Program-made: the position numbers and the translations under genes
In this document: one piece after another, positions 1 through 11,393 of the stretch
Numbering within the stretch: position 1 is the stretch's first letter
How the letters are laid out: every line of letters starts with the position of its first letter
Notes under the pieces: generated by a model
The model's input: only the letters and a program-made list of their open reading frames with translations
Told to the model about the DNA's origin: nothing
The model's database searches: none
Source of the DNA: Rachicladosporium sp. CCFEE 5018
Lineage: Eukaryota; Ascomycota; Dothideomycetes; Cladosporiales; Cladosporiaceae
Reading direction: 5' to 3'
Assembly (NCBI GenBank): GCA_002077045.2
Contig: KZ111152.1
Coordinates: forward strand, 526,253 to 590,252
Length of the DNA: 64,000 nucleotides

Positions 1-400
1 TCATCGCCTCGTCTACACCCGGAATGCTGAATGCCATGTCCTGGAACATGTTCCCCACTCCGCCCAGACCCTGCATCGCCTCTTGCGCGTCCTCGCCGCC
101 AGCGGATATCAAGTCCTGAATACTGCCGTTCGGGTCGATCTCCATGGCTGCCAGACCGGGCACGCCAGGCACCTCTTTGGCATCTTTGCCGAACTTCACG
201 CCAAAGGCGTCGGACAGGTTGTGTGCTGGATCTGTTGAGATGAGGAGCACAGATTTGCGGACTTTGGACATCTGCACTGCGAGTGAGCAGGATGTTGTCG
301 TTTTGCCCACGCCGCCTTTGCCGCCAACAAAGATCCATTTCAGTGACTTTTGGTCCAGAACGGACTGCAGGGAGGGGTCCATCTCGGAGTCGTCTACCAT
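1..400 (-). CDS. GET3: GET3 ATPase, 5' part (copy A, truncated by the window edge)
   Basis: This is the N-terminal 133 residues of the guided-entry-of-tail-anchored-proteins ATPase, a cytosolic homodimer that delivers tail-anchored proteins to the ER receptor Get1/Get2. The deviant Walker A motif [10 protein letters not shown] lies at residues 26-35. The following [12 protein letters not shown] segment is switch I and includes Asp57, the residue that is catalytic in yeast Get3. The start at 400 (MVDDSEMDP) matches the short N-terminus of the family. An in-frame upstream extension is open but looks like leader sequence. The family is usually about 340 residues, so roughly 60% is missing off the left edge. 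The break coincides exactly with the start of the second copy at 24980, so base 1 is probably also a contig end. Confidence 0.93.
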   Translation of the reverse strand, partial: MVDDSEMDPSLQSVLDQKSLKWIFVGGKGGVGKTTTSCSLAVQMSKVRKSVLLISTDPAHNLSDAFGVKFGKDAKEVPGVPGLAAMEIDPNGSIQDLISAGGEDAQEAMQGLGGVGNMFQDMAFSIPGVDEAM

Positions 401-764
401 GGTGGGCGGTATGTGTGTGGTTTTGTGTGTTGGTAGGTTTTCGAGGGATGAAGGGAAGGGTCTGTGAAGAGGGCACAACTTGGAAGTGTGTGGAAGTGAT
501 TGGTTTATCAACTGACCATTCGTTTCAGTCAACAGGACTGTTTGTACATGAGGCTGCTACGTCATGTGGGGCGCAGAAACGTGGCGTTTCCTTCCAAGTG
601 GCGGGGTCAACTCATACCTGCCCAGTGATGGCCGTGGTGCTTGTGTCTCATCATGAACCCTTAGGATTCCTCCGCCTCCAGCGAGAGAAGCAGTAGTGTG
701 TGATCGAGGACCCGGGACCTCAGTCAGCATATGGCTGTTCCAAGATCCCATGCCTGAAGTCCTC
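401..764. other. Intergenic, GET3 5' leader to RAD1 3' end
   Basis: This 364-base stretch holds the GET3 promoter and leader and the RAD1 3' flank, both genes being on the minus strand. I see no gene. It has no mismatch to copy B at 25380-25743. Confidence 0.6.
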
Positions 765-3599
765 CTAGTCCTCCGGCGCGCCCTCATCCCACACACTCCG
801 ATCAAAGAAGAACCGGATCTGCCTCGCAGCCTCCTTGCCAATCATATCCGCCAGCATCTCCTCATCAGCATCAGCGACAGCTCTCACATTCTCCATTTCA
901 ATGACCAGCCTCGCCAGCCCCTTCCCTGTAACACCAGGCACAGCTCGCAGCATATCCTGCGGCGTCTGGTTGAAAGTTTTGGTCTCTGCGTCTTCGCCGT
1001 CTTGTAGACCAATCTGCACGGCTTTGATGGGATCGGGCTCTTCTTGTTGCTTTTTGAGCTCTTCGAAAATCTCGGCTGTTTGGTAAGGGGAGCTGGACCA
1101 GATTATGCGGAGACGGGGAAAGGCGAGCGTGAGGAGCACGAGCTTACTTTGCAGATCTGAGCCTACGAGCCCTGCGGTGCCGAGACTGGAGCTCAGATCT
1201 GCGAACGGCTCGAGGGTGAATGCCTTCTGCTGATCGAACTCTATCAGCAACATGGGGTTCTTGTAGTGCTGGAACATCGTTTCTGCTTGGTTGTACAGGC
1301 GTCCGTCTTGGAAGGAGCTGATCAGATCTTTGATACTTTTGCGCTCGACGCAAATATTTGGCGTGAGCACGTAGTCGCCCACTGTCAGCATGCAGGGTAT
1401 GACGACCATGTTGCGGCCGTGAAGCAGACTGGGTAAGCTGCTTCGGAACTCTCGCACATCGACCACTACACGTGGTGGCTCAGCAGTAGCTGCCAGTCGA
1501 CCACCACCAGCTATGCGAGTATTGACCGTTCGCAGGAAGCTCTCTTGCGGATCCAGGTTGGCGCCGTCGTGCGTAAATGTCAACGCCATATTGCCTCGTT
1601 CTCGAATAAGCTTCGCAAACGCATCCTTCTCCCGTCGCACAGCGGACAGATACCTCTGCTCCTCCACACTCCCGCCATAGTACATGAAGTACACTCGTAC
1701 CTGTCGATTACTATGACTGCTGCGGTACACCTCTATCCGCCGAATGAACGCCGCATCGGGCTCGTACATAATTACATATCGAGGCTTGACCTCCTCAAGC
1801 AAGTGATCGTCCATGTCACCATCGTAAGGGCGCACTACCATTACATCTTTCATGTCGTACAGTTCGTAAAAGTCGTCATTATCGTCAAGCGGGTCTGCGC
1901 CAACGTCGAGCTTCGAAGTGGCATTGTCCTCGAACTCGTCGGGTATGAGTTCCTGCATCAGACTCTGTATGTGGGCATCCTTGTCGCCAGCGATGTGAAT
2001 GCTTCCGTTTGGAGCTCTGCTCGGGGCAGCATTGGACGAGCCACCGCCTCGAATTCTCCTGCGTTTGTTGGCAGGGCCGCCTCGTCCTCGACTCGACTGG
2101 CCATTGGCCCGAGTGCTATCACCGTTGATGGCCTTTTGGTTCTCAGCAAACAGGTTGCTGCTCACTCGGGCGAAGTCCCGCTTCCACTGCAAATAGCCTC
2201 GCAGCTTAGGGCGCATCATTAGCTTCGCGGACGTCTCTCGCTCCATCAAGCCCTCGTTGCCATTCTTCTCCCGCTCATCTGCATCGGCATGCATGGTGTG
2301 CAAGTACTCTCGCACTTGCTTGCAAGTCGCCTGATCGCCGCACATGATCAATATGCCGCCATTTGAACCATCTTGTGCTTGCGGGTTGAAGTAGCTGTCG
2401 CGTTCGATCTCCTCCAAGATCTCCGCGAGCAGATTCCACTTCGGCATCTCCTCGAGCACTGCATTGAGACCCTCGCTCTGCGCAGCGCCGGCACCCTCAT
2501 TGAGCTTGCCGGTGTACACCCTCCGCTTCGCCGAGTCGAACATCGTGTGTGCTGCATCAAGGAAGAGCCAAGGCGACTGACTCTGCCTCGAAGCAGCACT
2601 CGGCGGCGACGAAGCCGCAAGCACAGTGTCAAGAAACTTGTTGAAACTCACCGCATCCAGCGTAAGCACAGAATGCAAGATCGTCCTTAACATTGACAGA
2701 TCCCTCACGATCTGCCTCGTTCGATACGTAGTCCGATGCCATACAGGATCCAATTGCCTCCGTATAATCGTGTCAAAGTTCCTATGCAGCGCGCTGTCGA
2801 GATTCCAGTCCTCCATCTCAAGCCCGGTATTAGCCTTCTTCAACTCCATGATAGAAACCTCCACGCACTCCATGACAGCATTCTGAATATCCCTCATAGC
2901 ATCCGTCATAGGCACCTCCAACTCAATCACCTCCGCCTTGCGCTTCCCCTCAAGCGACTTCGCAACAGCGACATGAAACCGCGGATATAGCACCGGCTTC
3001 CTCAAAAACAGATTCCGCAATATCCCAGTCAACGGCTGATACCCACTCGTGAACGGCTCCGGCTGATCACTGAAAGCCTTCAAGAAACCTTTCTTATTCC
3101 TCTGCCGATATATGCGCACAATAAAAGCCTCCAAGCTCGTCGCCGAGATCCTCTCAGCATGCAAACACACAATCCCCGTCACCGTCTCCGGATTCAGCAA
3201 CCCCGATAGGAAATCCACGATCAGAATCCGACTCGTAATACTAAAGATCCCCCCTCCAGTATACATCTTCTCCCGCGTCCCCACACTCATCAAATCCGTA
3301 TTCACCAGCTGCAACCCTCTGCACTTCGCCGACCCACTCATGGTAGCGTGCTCGGCCAGCGCCTCGCCGAGCCACATGTTCTCGCGGTCCTCGGCGCCGA
3401 CGAGTAAGATGAGGTTTGAGCCGGCGGCATCGTAGCTGTGGAGGAGGTTCGCGACGAGGCGGGGGAGGCCGAGACCGCGGGCCAGGATGAGGAGGGCATC
3501 TTCGGCGCGGAGCTCGTGGAAGATTTCTTGTTGGAAGTCTAAGGGGAGGGAGAGGCGGACGGGAGGGTCGGAGGGGAAGGTGCCATTAGGGTCGGGCAT
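765..3599 (-). CDS. RAD1: DNA repair endonuclease RAD1/XPF (copy A)
   Basis: This encodes the 944-residue XPF/Rad1 catalytic subunit of the structure-specific endonuclease that, with Rad10/ERCC1, cuts 5' of lesions in nucleotide excision repair and trims flaps in single-strand annealing. The N-terminal part is the degenerate SF2 helicase-like region. The ERCC4 nuclease domain begins near residue 706 with VVVDVREF and contains the active-site signature VERKSIKDL. Tandem helix-hairpin-helix motifs follow near the C-terminus (MLRAVPGVTGKGLARL), where Rad10 would dimerise. The start at 3599 (MPDPNGT) was preferred over an in-frame ATG at 3728 because the other copy has the same start and lacks the upstream extension. 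The gene is intronless. Copy B differs by eight residue replacements plus a change just after the start, against many silent differences, so both copies appear constrained. Confidence 0.95.
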   Translation of the reverse strand: MPDPNGTFPSDPPVRLSLPLDFQQEIFHELRAEDALLILARGLGLPRLVANLLHSYDAAGSNLILLVGAEDRENMWLGEALAEHATMSGSAKCRGLQLVNTDLMSVGTREKMYTGGGIFSITSRILIVDFLSGLLNPETVTGIVCLHAERISATSLEAFIVRIYRQRNKKGFLKAFSDQPEPFTSGYQPLTGILRNLFLRKPVLYPRFHVAVAKSLEGKRKAEVIELEVPMTDAMRDIQNAVMECVEVSIMELKKANTGLEMEDWNLDSALHRNFDTIIRRQLDPVWHRTTYRTRQIVRDLSMLRTILHSVLTLDAVSFNKFLDTVLAASSPPSAASRQSQSPWLFLDAAHTMFDSAKRRVYTGKLNEGAGAAQSEGLNAVLEEMPKWNLLAEILEEIERDSYFNPQAQDGSNGGILIMCGDQATCKQVREYLHTMHADADEREKNGNEGLMERETSAKLMMRPKLRGYLQWKRDFARVSSNLFAENQKAINGDSTRANGQSSRGRGGPANKRRRIRGGGSSNAAPSRAPNGSIHIAGDKDAHIQSLMQELIPDEFEDNATSKLDVGADPLDDNDDFYELYDMKDVMVVRPYDGDMDDHLLEEVKPRYVIMYEPDAAFIRRIEVYRSSHSNRQVRVYFMYYGGSVEEQRYLSAVRREKDAFAKLIRERGNMALTFTHDGANLDPQESFLRTVNTRIAGGGRLAATAEPPRVVVDVREFRSSLPSLLHGRNMVVIPCMLTVGDYVLTPNICVERKSIKDLISSFQDGRLYNQAETMFQHYKNPMLLIEFDQQKAFTLEPFADLSSSLGTAGLVGSDLQSKLVLLTLAFPRLRIIWSSSPYQTAEIFEELKKQQEEPDPIKAVQIGLQDGEDAETKTFNQTPQDMLRAVPGVTGKGLARLVIEMENVRAVADADEEMLADMIGKEAARQIRFFFDRSVWDEGAPED

Positions 3600-3783
3600 T
3601 GGGAGATCATGAGGATTGCAGATGAGCAAGAGCTGTATGTACGTGTGCAGGTGTGATGCAGGGATGTGGAGCTTTGAGACGTTCGAGATGCGAGATGAGC
3701 GCGCAGTCACATGCAAATTGCTTAGCACTCAAACATGACAAAGAACATATGTCTGTACAGGGCTTCGCGAAGCATTGATTCAG

Positions 3784-5909
3784 CTACTTCATGAGCTTGT
3801 CGACTGCCCATCCGACATTCAAGCCTCTGAGGTCACCGTAGTGCTGCCCAACACCCAAAAACACCACGGGTATTCCAGTTGCATGCACCATGCTGACCAG
3901 CGTGCCCACCATATCACCCACAGTATCGCACTTCGATATGATGAAGCCGTCCATGCCCACGCCGTTATTCCGAAGTTGTCCCTACACCAACCATTAGCGT
4001 CACTCTCGACTCCCAATGGGCGAACAAGACTCACCTTCGTATCCACAAACTCCTTCGCGAAATTCCTCGCCTGCGCCACCGAATCCGTCCCAACCAACGC
4101 CTCACCAACCATGAAAATCTTATCGGGGTTCGCCAGCTGTCCGAACTTTGTCAACGAGCTCATAAGCCTCGTGTCATTGTGTCTCCGTCCCGCAGTATCA
4201 ATAAGCACAACATCATAAAGCATCTCTCCCTTTCCAGCATTCGTCGCGAAAGCGACTGCATCTCTCGCGACAGTCGCAGCATCCTTGCCGTAGCCCTTCT
4301 CGAAGAGCTCGACGGAGCCGACGCGCTCTCGACGGCTGAGCTCGGTGAGATTGCGGACGTGAACGCGGAGTTGCTCGACGGCGCCGGAGCGGAAGGTGTC
4401 GCCTGCTACGACTAGGACGCGGAGTTGATTTTGGAGGAGGAAGTAGGCGATTTTGCTGAGGTTTGTGGATTTGCCTACGCCGTTCACGCCGACTATGCTG
4501 ATCACATATGGTCTTGCGTCCGGTGCTTCAATCGTGCGAGTGATGTTTCGAAGGAGGTCTAGGGAAGATGTGGTTGTGAGGATTCTGGTCAGGGCTTTCG
4601 CCATGGAGTCTCGGATCGTGGCGTCAATAGATGTGAAGGAGCTGGTCTTCTGATTCAGGAGATCGGTCTCGACGCTTGAGCAGAGTCGGACTGCAGCTTC
4701 ACGAGCGACGTTCTTCTCGACTAGGTGGGTCTCCATCATTTGGAGAGGTTGTCGCAGGTCGTCTTTTGTTAGTGTCTTGCCGCCTATCACATTTCGGAAC
4801 AGGCCAGAGAGTTTGCTTGTGGTCGTTTCAAGCAGCCCGCTTGGCCCATCTGATGTGGCATCTGCTTTTGACGTCTGTTTCTGTTGCTTGGATGATGCGA
4901 TAATGGCGTTCACTTCGTCATCCAGGTCCTTGAGCAGGAATTGCCCTTTGCCTGTCCGAGAACCCATATCTCCAGCATTGACGGCCTCCACCTCCACCTC
5001 CCTCTCCTCACCATCGTTGTCTGCTGTAGTCGCACTGTAGTCCAACACCGCATCATCGTCGCCCTCAGTCGCAAACCCATCAGCGTCCCATCTCCGCTTC
5101 GCCTTCGCCCCACCTTTCCCAGCTCTCTTACCCGCCTCATCTCCAGACGATGCCACCGATGCAGGATTCGTGACCTGACCCTTCTGACTCCTCCTGGACA
5201 ACTTTCCCAGACCACCCTTCGCAGTCACCAAATGCCCCGAACTCTTGCTCATAGGCGTTCCCGGCCTCGAAGCCTCCGGCGTAGGCACAGGCGTGACATC
5301 CGCACTCGTTCCCGTACTCTCCAGTACCTCCCTCTTCCCAAGCCCACTCACACTCCTCCCACCCAGCCCAGGTAACCCAAGCGGCTCCTCCTCTACACCC
5401 TCCCCCACAGACGCCGAACTACTAGGCGGCGTCAACTCCCCCTCACCCTCCTCACTCCCACCCTCGCTACTCAGCCCCGCTGCATCCCGTCTCGTAGTCC
5501 CGGTATCGCACCTCTCAACCAGCGCATCGAATGTTGGCCCGAAGTCCCTACAATCCACGCCCGTGCCCCCCTCCTTCTTCACCCGCTCCCCGTACCGCCC
5601 CACAAACACTCCTTTGACCAACTGCAGCAACTCCTCAACCCAGCTTAAACCCAGTAGACTCTGATACACCGCAACGAAAATCAAACCCACATCTCGAGCA
5701 GATGTCCAGCGGAGAGTGTACTTCTCTTTCTTGTAAGGTGGGTTTGGCGCCGCAGAGGCACTCGAGGAGGGTTGCTGAGGGCGGTGCTGCTCGATGAAGA
5801 CGTCGTTTATGAGGCTATTGAGGATATGTGGGGAAAGTCTAGGCGAGGTGTAGGAGCGATCGAAGAGGACGATGCCGGAGGTTGTGAGGATTGTGAAGGC
5901 GTCTAGCAT
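3784..5909 (-). CDS. SRP101: Signal recognition particle receptor subunit alpha (copy A)
   Basis: This is the ER-docking GTPase that receives SRP-ribosome complexes. It has two exons, 5909-4035 and 3981-3784. The 53-bp intron (3982-4034) has donor GTGAGT and acceptor TAG. Splicing yields 690 residues and restores the conserved end KGQLRNNGVGMDGFIISKCD, which the unspliced frame loses. The N-terminus (MLDAFTILTTSGIVLF) is the longin-like SRX domain that binds the beta subunit. A long charged, Ser/Pro-rich linker follows, then the NG domain with P-loop GVNGVGKST near residue 470, DTAGRRHND and the SKCD guanine-specificity motif. The C-terminus is DKLMK. No membrane segment is present, as expected for the alpha subunit. 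Differences from copy B cluster in the linker. Confidence 0.95.
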
Positions 5910-6299
5910 GGTCGCGGAGGCATGTGTCAGAGGGAAGGAGATTCGGCGGCCGGTGTCATATGCAAGAAGAAGTATTGTGGAAGATGCTCACCCTACATCG
6001 AACCAGACGTGGTGGGGCTTGGAAGATGGAATTTGGGGCTGCGTACATGTGGTACGCCACGTGGAGGGGATTGTCAGCAACGTGCGCCTTAAGACATGTG
6101 TGTGACGTAGAGCGATGGAGAGGATAGAGATAGTCTACATGACATGATAGCGTGAAGATTGTGAAGTGTTCAAATGTCGTACAAAACTACAGTGAGGCTG
6201 TCCAGCTCTCACGCAAACCCGCCTTGCGCCTATGCATCGCCAGCATCCGTGGTATCACAATGCAACAAGCACAGCAGGCCCTCGAGCATGCATGCAGGC
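5910..6299. other. Intergenic, SRP101 upstream to cyclin 3' flank
   Basis: This 390-base stretch contains the SRP101 promoter side and the cyclin terminator side. I see no gene. In copy B the equivalent region is open in the SRP101 frame, but in copy A it is not, so an N-terminal extension of SRP101 is not supported. Confidence 0.5.
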
Positions 6300-8446
6300 T
6301 TACAGACCCGCCCAGACAGCCTTCGGCGTCCGCTGAAACTCCATCTTGGAGGTACAGCAAGATCGCTTACTATCCGTCCTCTGCACCGGCACCCTCAAGC
6401 TGTCGCGCTTGGTGATCGTGGCTGGTTCCTGGGCCTCCCTGTACGCACCAGCCCAAGCCTGGCCGCGGAGCATAGCGCTGGCTTGCGTAGCGGCAGGCGA
6501 AGGTGCGACCATATCCTCATCGTCATCGACCAGGTCGGCCATGTGGACGTCTTGGTCCTCAAGCTGGAAGCGGACCTCGTCGTAGAAGTCGCTCCGCCTG
6601 TTGCCACGTGAGACGCGATGGCGCTTACGTGACTTCTCTGTCGCAGCAGGAGCAGAGGGCGTATGCTGATGTTGGTGCTTCGAGTGGCGATGAGGCGCGT
6701 GCAGAGCTTTCTCGCTGATGGAAAAGTCTGGTGGGCTAGGCAAAAGGTGAGCCTCTTCGTCTTCAGCGATGATGATGGGTTTGCAAGCAGAGCCCTCGGG
6801 CTTGGTGTCATCGACCATGTAGTCCATGCTGTTCCCCGTCTGCCTTGCATTTCGCGTTGTCGCCAGGCGAGCCAATGCTGGTCGCGGCGGGGCCACGCTA
6901 GATGCGGCAGACGATGCTGTAGCAACGGATGAGATAGACGATGCGCGTGACGATCGCGTGTTGTCGCTGATTATAGACTCTGGGCTAGCTCGCATCGACA
7001 GCATGCTGCTGATCGAGAGTCGACGTGAGCTGCCACATTCGCGACTCGTGCTTCTGCGAGAGATGCTGTCGGAGGTGCAGCGATTGATGCTGGCGTACTG
7101 TGCCAATGCCATGGCTGAGCAGATAGATGGTCGTCGTTGCTTGAAGACACTCGCTGCAGGAGTGCTGAAAGCAGTGTATTGAGGAGTCATCTGAGGGGTC
7201 GGTAGGGGACCCATGCGTGGCAGAGTCGGTGGCAGCAAGTCTGGCTGCGGTTCTAAGAAGCTGGGAGGACACATTATGCTGGGTGTAGGCGTAGTGTCTT
7301 GGTCGACAATCGACATGTGCTTGAAAGCCATGGCAGATCGGGAGGGTGTTGGCGTGGCGGGCGACGAGACGCATGGAGCAAGCGATGGCTGCATCAGCGT
7401 GCTGGCCATGCTCTCTGGTAGAGGTATGTCGTCAAGGGCAGGTGTGAGCATGGGTACGAGCTTCTTCCAACAGTACTCTTCCATCTCCACGCTGAAGCCT
7501 GGTATCGTAGACGACATCTGTGTTTGATATTTGAGCACCACCTCAGTCCAGCGATCGAACAGAGGCTTTGCAATGTGCAGCTTCCAGTCAATCTTCGACA
7601 AAAAGGTCCGCTCATTGGAATTGATCTCTGCGACCTTCAGTCCAGACATCTTACTCCAGGCTTTAGCCGAGTAGTTGCGGTCTTGAAGGTACTTGGAGGC
7701 GAGTATGAGTGCAGCAAGGAACATGCGCCGGCCGCACATGAGTGCGCGGCTAGCAGCACAGTCGCTGCTCTGTTCGGTAGTAAAGTCATGCTTAGGCACG
7801 AATGCCTTGATAAGCACGAGGTAGTAAAGTGCCACTTGCAGGGTTGAGTAGCTTGTGCGAGATCGTCGTAACGTCTCTTCAATGTATGTTCGCAGCGGCA
7901 GCACACAGCGGCCACTGGTGCTTTCTGTGGGGCAAGGCACCATGGAAAGCGGCCATATCACCTCCACCATCTGTGTTGCTGAATCTAGATTGGGGGTCTC
8001 AGCGGTCATTCATGAACGTGATCGTACTTCAACAGCTTACCGACGAGGTTATCGACGAATGTCAGTTTGCGCTCAGCCTGGCGCACGAGTGGAGGGGGTC
8101 TTTGGTGCTTAGCCAGTGAACTCCTTCTCGGGTGCTGCCTCTGATCCGATGGCACTGACGTGACGTCGGCATATGACAGTTGCTGTTTGCATGAGTGCAA
8201 ACCTTGACTCTCTTCCAATGCCGATAGTCCGAGTCTAGGTGGAACGCAGTCACGCTCATCCTGACTGCTCCGGAAGTCATCTGATATCGAGCTGGCCACC
8301 GAGCTGTGCTCCGAAGCTGTGCCAGAGAAGACTGAGAGTTGTGATGATGAGGCGGATGATGCGATCGAGGGCTCATATGGTCCACTTCCGCGTGAAGCCA
8401 GGAGATGGGAGCCAAGGTCGCTCGGGGAGAGTGTCAGGACACTCAT
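6300..8446 (-). CDS. PCL/Pho80-type cyclin (copy A)
   Basis: This is a cyclin of the Pcl1/2 (Pho80-related) group, expected to activate a Pho85-like CDK in cell-cycle, morphogenesis or nutrient control. It has two exons, 8446-8041 and 7984-6300, separated by a 56-bp intron (donor GTAAGC, acceptor CTAG). Splicing gives 696 residues and creates the junction FVDNLVDSATQMVEVIWPLS, which is the hallmark start of this cyclin box. The box covers roughly residues 128-275 and includes the ASKYLQDRNYSAKAWSKMSG segment. The remaining C-terminal half is Ser/Thr/Pro-rich and disordered with short acidic stretches, a usual target for phosphorylation and turnover. Start choice (MSVLTLSPSDL) is moderately sure; an upstream in-frame ATG exists at 8527. 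A conserved small ORF lies 370 bases upstream on the same strand. Confidence 0.9.
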
Positions 8447-10091
8447 CCTCGGGGGTTGTGTACAGGTAAGATAAATCCAATAGTCAGTAGACGGTCGATG
8501 TGCAGTACTCTGGACGCCTTTCAACACTTGAAAGACGCTTTAAGCTCGAGTTATCCCGTCAAGCATAAGTCCATATGTCAAAGGTGATTGCGCAAGCTCG
8601 TCCAATGTACAAAGTCGGGTTGTGCTATGATGCGCAGATGGGAAGAAGAGATCCCAGAAGAAGGCGAGATCTCTTGTTCATTCACTGCGAGACGATGCGC
8701 ACGCAGGTATGCCCAGTGTTCCTTGTCCTTTGACCGTATATTATGGGATGGTAGTGATGTAGTAGAGTAGACTTCTTGCGAAGCTGGGGTCCGAAGGCAA
8801 CGCGTGGTATAGATCTACCACTTCGCGCCTTCAGTGGCGATATCGTAGGGTTTGGTCATCTCTGGGCGGTTGGCTGCGGTCATCGTGAGGTCTGGTGAGT
8901 TGTTCATGTTGTCGTGGTATGATGATAAGGAAGAGTCGTAAGCCGGGCGTGAGTCGTGTGTGAGTCGGAGTAGTAGGGTATGAGTGGAGAGTCAGAGCCA
9001 GGTATAGCCGAAGTCGCGCTTACAACAATCGGACGTGGCGTGTGAAGCGCGAAGAGTCCAAGTCCAAGTGACGGAGTGTGAGTGATGTTGCTGTTGCCGC
9101 TGACGGGTGTAGCGCTGCAGGTACAACGGCGCTCACCAAGGACTCTTCTGGGTCCTCGCAGCCGAATCAGAGGGGTGGAGTGGAGAGTGCGGTATTATAG
9201 GCGCGCGTCGTAATTCGGCGGCGAAGAAGCGAAGATGAGTCGAGCGGGTGGCGAGGTTGGTGAGTGACTCTGCGGTGGCAGCCTCGTCCGGGCGCGGGCG
9301 TTCCCGCGTGAGGGTCAGGACGTACGCCAAGCCTCCGTCTCTGGTACAACCGATACGTGGTTGGTCTGCAGATACTGAGGCTTTGTATCGTGCGTGTGAA
9401 AGACAGTTGTTTGAGTAACGCAGGTTGTTCGAGTGATGCGCTCCGAATGGTCAGCACAGCACTGCAGCAGCGAAGGAGGGGATAGGCTTCAGCGTGCGTT
9501 GGAGATGGTGTGGCAGTTGAGTCACCACACAGCCGCGTCTACACGGCCCTGCTCTGGAGGCTTGGATCGGCTCTTTTCTCGCCACAAGAGCTGTGCAGTG
9601 CCCCGATTACGCAACATCTTCATGAGAAACGTGACACGAAGATTGAGCCACAGCCTGACTGAGTGGCAATTGCAGGCAGGGCCAGGCGTCACCTAGGCTG
9701 ATCACTCGTAAACTTGGAATATGTCTTACGAGAACGAATATGAGCTGAGCTTTTCGTGGCGAATGCTCTATGCTCGGTACATCAATGCGACGATCACCAA
9801 GGAACAGTTGCTGGTCACCCTGTATCATTCCGATCACCACCAAGTATGATACACATGCTGCCTAGGTATGTAACGCTAGTACTCGAAGTCCTGATGCATG
9901 CTAGAACGCCTGCGAATGCTCTCTCATGTCAATCCGTCGCTACCTAGTATGCTCTTCTTTCATCTTTGCGAATCTCAAGATGCTCGCACCATAGTGCTCT
10001 TTTAGCACTGCAATCCCGGCCACGGTTTCTCGCTCCAACTCCTGTAAGTCACACTGAAGTGGTGCGGACCTCGAAAATTGTCACTGGCTCG
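8447..10091. other. Long non-coding interval upstream of the cyclin (copy A)
   Basis: This 1.6-kb interval is conserved in copy B at 33423-35068 but carries many small indels that break reading frames, so most of it is probably cyclin promoter and 5' leader plus the 3' flank of the membrane-protein gene. The only coding-like element I can support is the 30-codon ORF at 8815-8907. Confidence 0.5.
8815..8907 (-). CDS. Candidate small ORF or uORF, 30 residues (copy A)
   Basis: This is a 30-codon ORF on the cyclin strand, beginning MNNSPDLTM and ending ATEGAKW. In copy B (33791-33883) it has the same start, stop and length, with one base difference that changes Thr10 to Pro, while flanking DNA carries indels. 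It lies 370 bases upstream of the cyclin start, so it could be an upstream ORF in the cyclin leader, a free-standing microprotein, or the last exon of an unrecognised gene. No homologue is recognised and selection is not proven. Confidence 0.3.
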   Translation of the reverse strand: MNNSPDLTMTAANRPEMTKPYDIATEGAKW

Positions 10092-11393
10092 TCAGTCGCA
10101 CTTTTCCTTGGTCGCAGTCTCGTGGTGCACTGGCAACCCAGGCACCACCTCCCAATCCATCTCTGCCTCATGCACGATCACAGCACCTCTAGCCTGCTCT
10201 TCCTTGCCATCTGTCGACAAGACGCAACTTCCCGGAACTACCACGTGAATGCCTCCTGCTGCACCTCCTAAGATACCCTGTCCGAGCGCCTCGGCAGCTG
10301 CATTGATGTGTGTCTGCCTCCCTTTCGTTCTGTTCCTCTCTTCCTGAGCATCCCTGTTCCTGCTCCACCTAGCAAAGAGCCGCTCAAACCTGAAGCCTCG
10401 AGTACGCCAGCATAATGGACATCCGTTCGTAAAGGCTTCAGCAAACATGTGGAAACCTTGTGTGATAGTCAGGATCAATGAGAGCTGTGAGATCGGTGTC
10501 GAGCGACCGTGATGCAGGACGTAAGTGGCGATCAGAGCCTCGAGGAGCCAGGTGAAGAGGTAGAAGCCGGCGTACCAAATTTCGCAGTTGTGCTTTTGTG
10601 TGCTGTAGAACTTTCTGCCGGTCTGCGATAAGCGACAGCATCGAACAACCATAGCCTCAGCCACGCAGCGCGAGCAGCCGCTGAACCAGAAGAGCGAAGT
10701 GCACTGCAGCGCGATGATGGCAGCGAGGAAGTAGGAACCTGTCGTCGGTTGATCCAATGTGAGTGTCTTGGAGAGTAGCAGAATGGGCAGCGGGACAACG
10801 AGCAAAACCGTAGACACCGTATCCCATCGCACGCAAACATGCTCTAGCTCCCAGAACCACTGCAAGCAGGCTTTCGCTCTCCCCCAGACCCACCGAGCAG
10901 TGCACAGCAAGCATTTATCTGTGTGTTTATTCAATCCGTCGAGGATTTGGATCAGCCAAAAGATATTGAAGCAGTCGCGATTACGACGGGAGCATGTCGA
11001 GCAGTCGTCGTCGTAGTCAAAGTAGAAGAATATCAAAGCCATGTAGACCCACAGTAGCAGACCAGTCGACATCACGTAGAAGAAGCAGCAGCAGTGCTCG
11101 AGGATCTTGTACCAGTGCCCAACGCGTTTACCGAGTGTTGTCATCTTAGCGTAGACAACAACAGACACCCAGCACGGAAAGTATCGTCCAGACAGGGCAC
11201 ACAGCATTGTGAGGAGGACCGTTGCTGCACAAGCGTAGAGAGTGCGCGCGGAGGGGTTACCGTACATCTAATTGAAGATCCCCAGGAGAAGTTCCAGAGC
11301 ACTCATAGATGCAGCGCTGCTCCAGGCGGTGAGTTTGCAGTTGTGCTCGGGGGCACGCAGTCGGGCGTGATACCACTCAGTGAAAGCGCCCAT
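10092..11393 (-). pseudogene. Multi-pass membrane protein gene with an internal TAG (copy A)
   Basis: From the ATG at 11393 to the stop at 10092 there are 434 codons. Codon 42 is TAG (11268-11270) where copy B has CAG (Gln). Translation could restart at the ATG immediately after it (11267), giving 391 residues. About five hydrophobic segments can be seen, including LYACAATVLLTMLCAL, a long one around FYVMSTGLLLWVYMALIFF and YAGFYLFTWLLEALIATYVL. The soluble parts are rich in Cys and Arg, and a Gly-rich stretch occurs near the C-terminus. I do not recognise the family. Two in-frame 3-bp indels separate the copies, which suggests the frame was maintained until recently. Whether copy A still makes an N-terminally shortened protein cannot be told. 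Confidence 0.6.

Noticed and set aside
9133..9457. Minus-strand ORFs resembling a mitochondrial presequence (AYNTALSTP) upstream of the cyclin
   Set aside because: Single-base indels between copies A and B change the frame and no downstream mature protein can be joined; a GTGAGC donor-like site alone is not enough.
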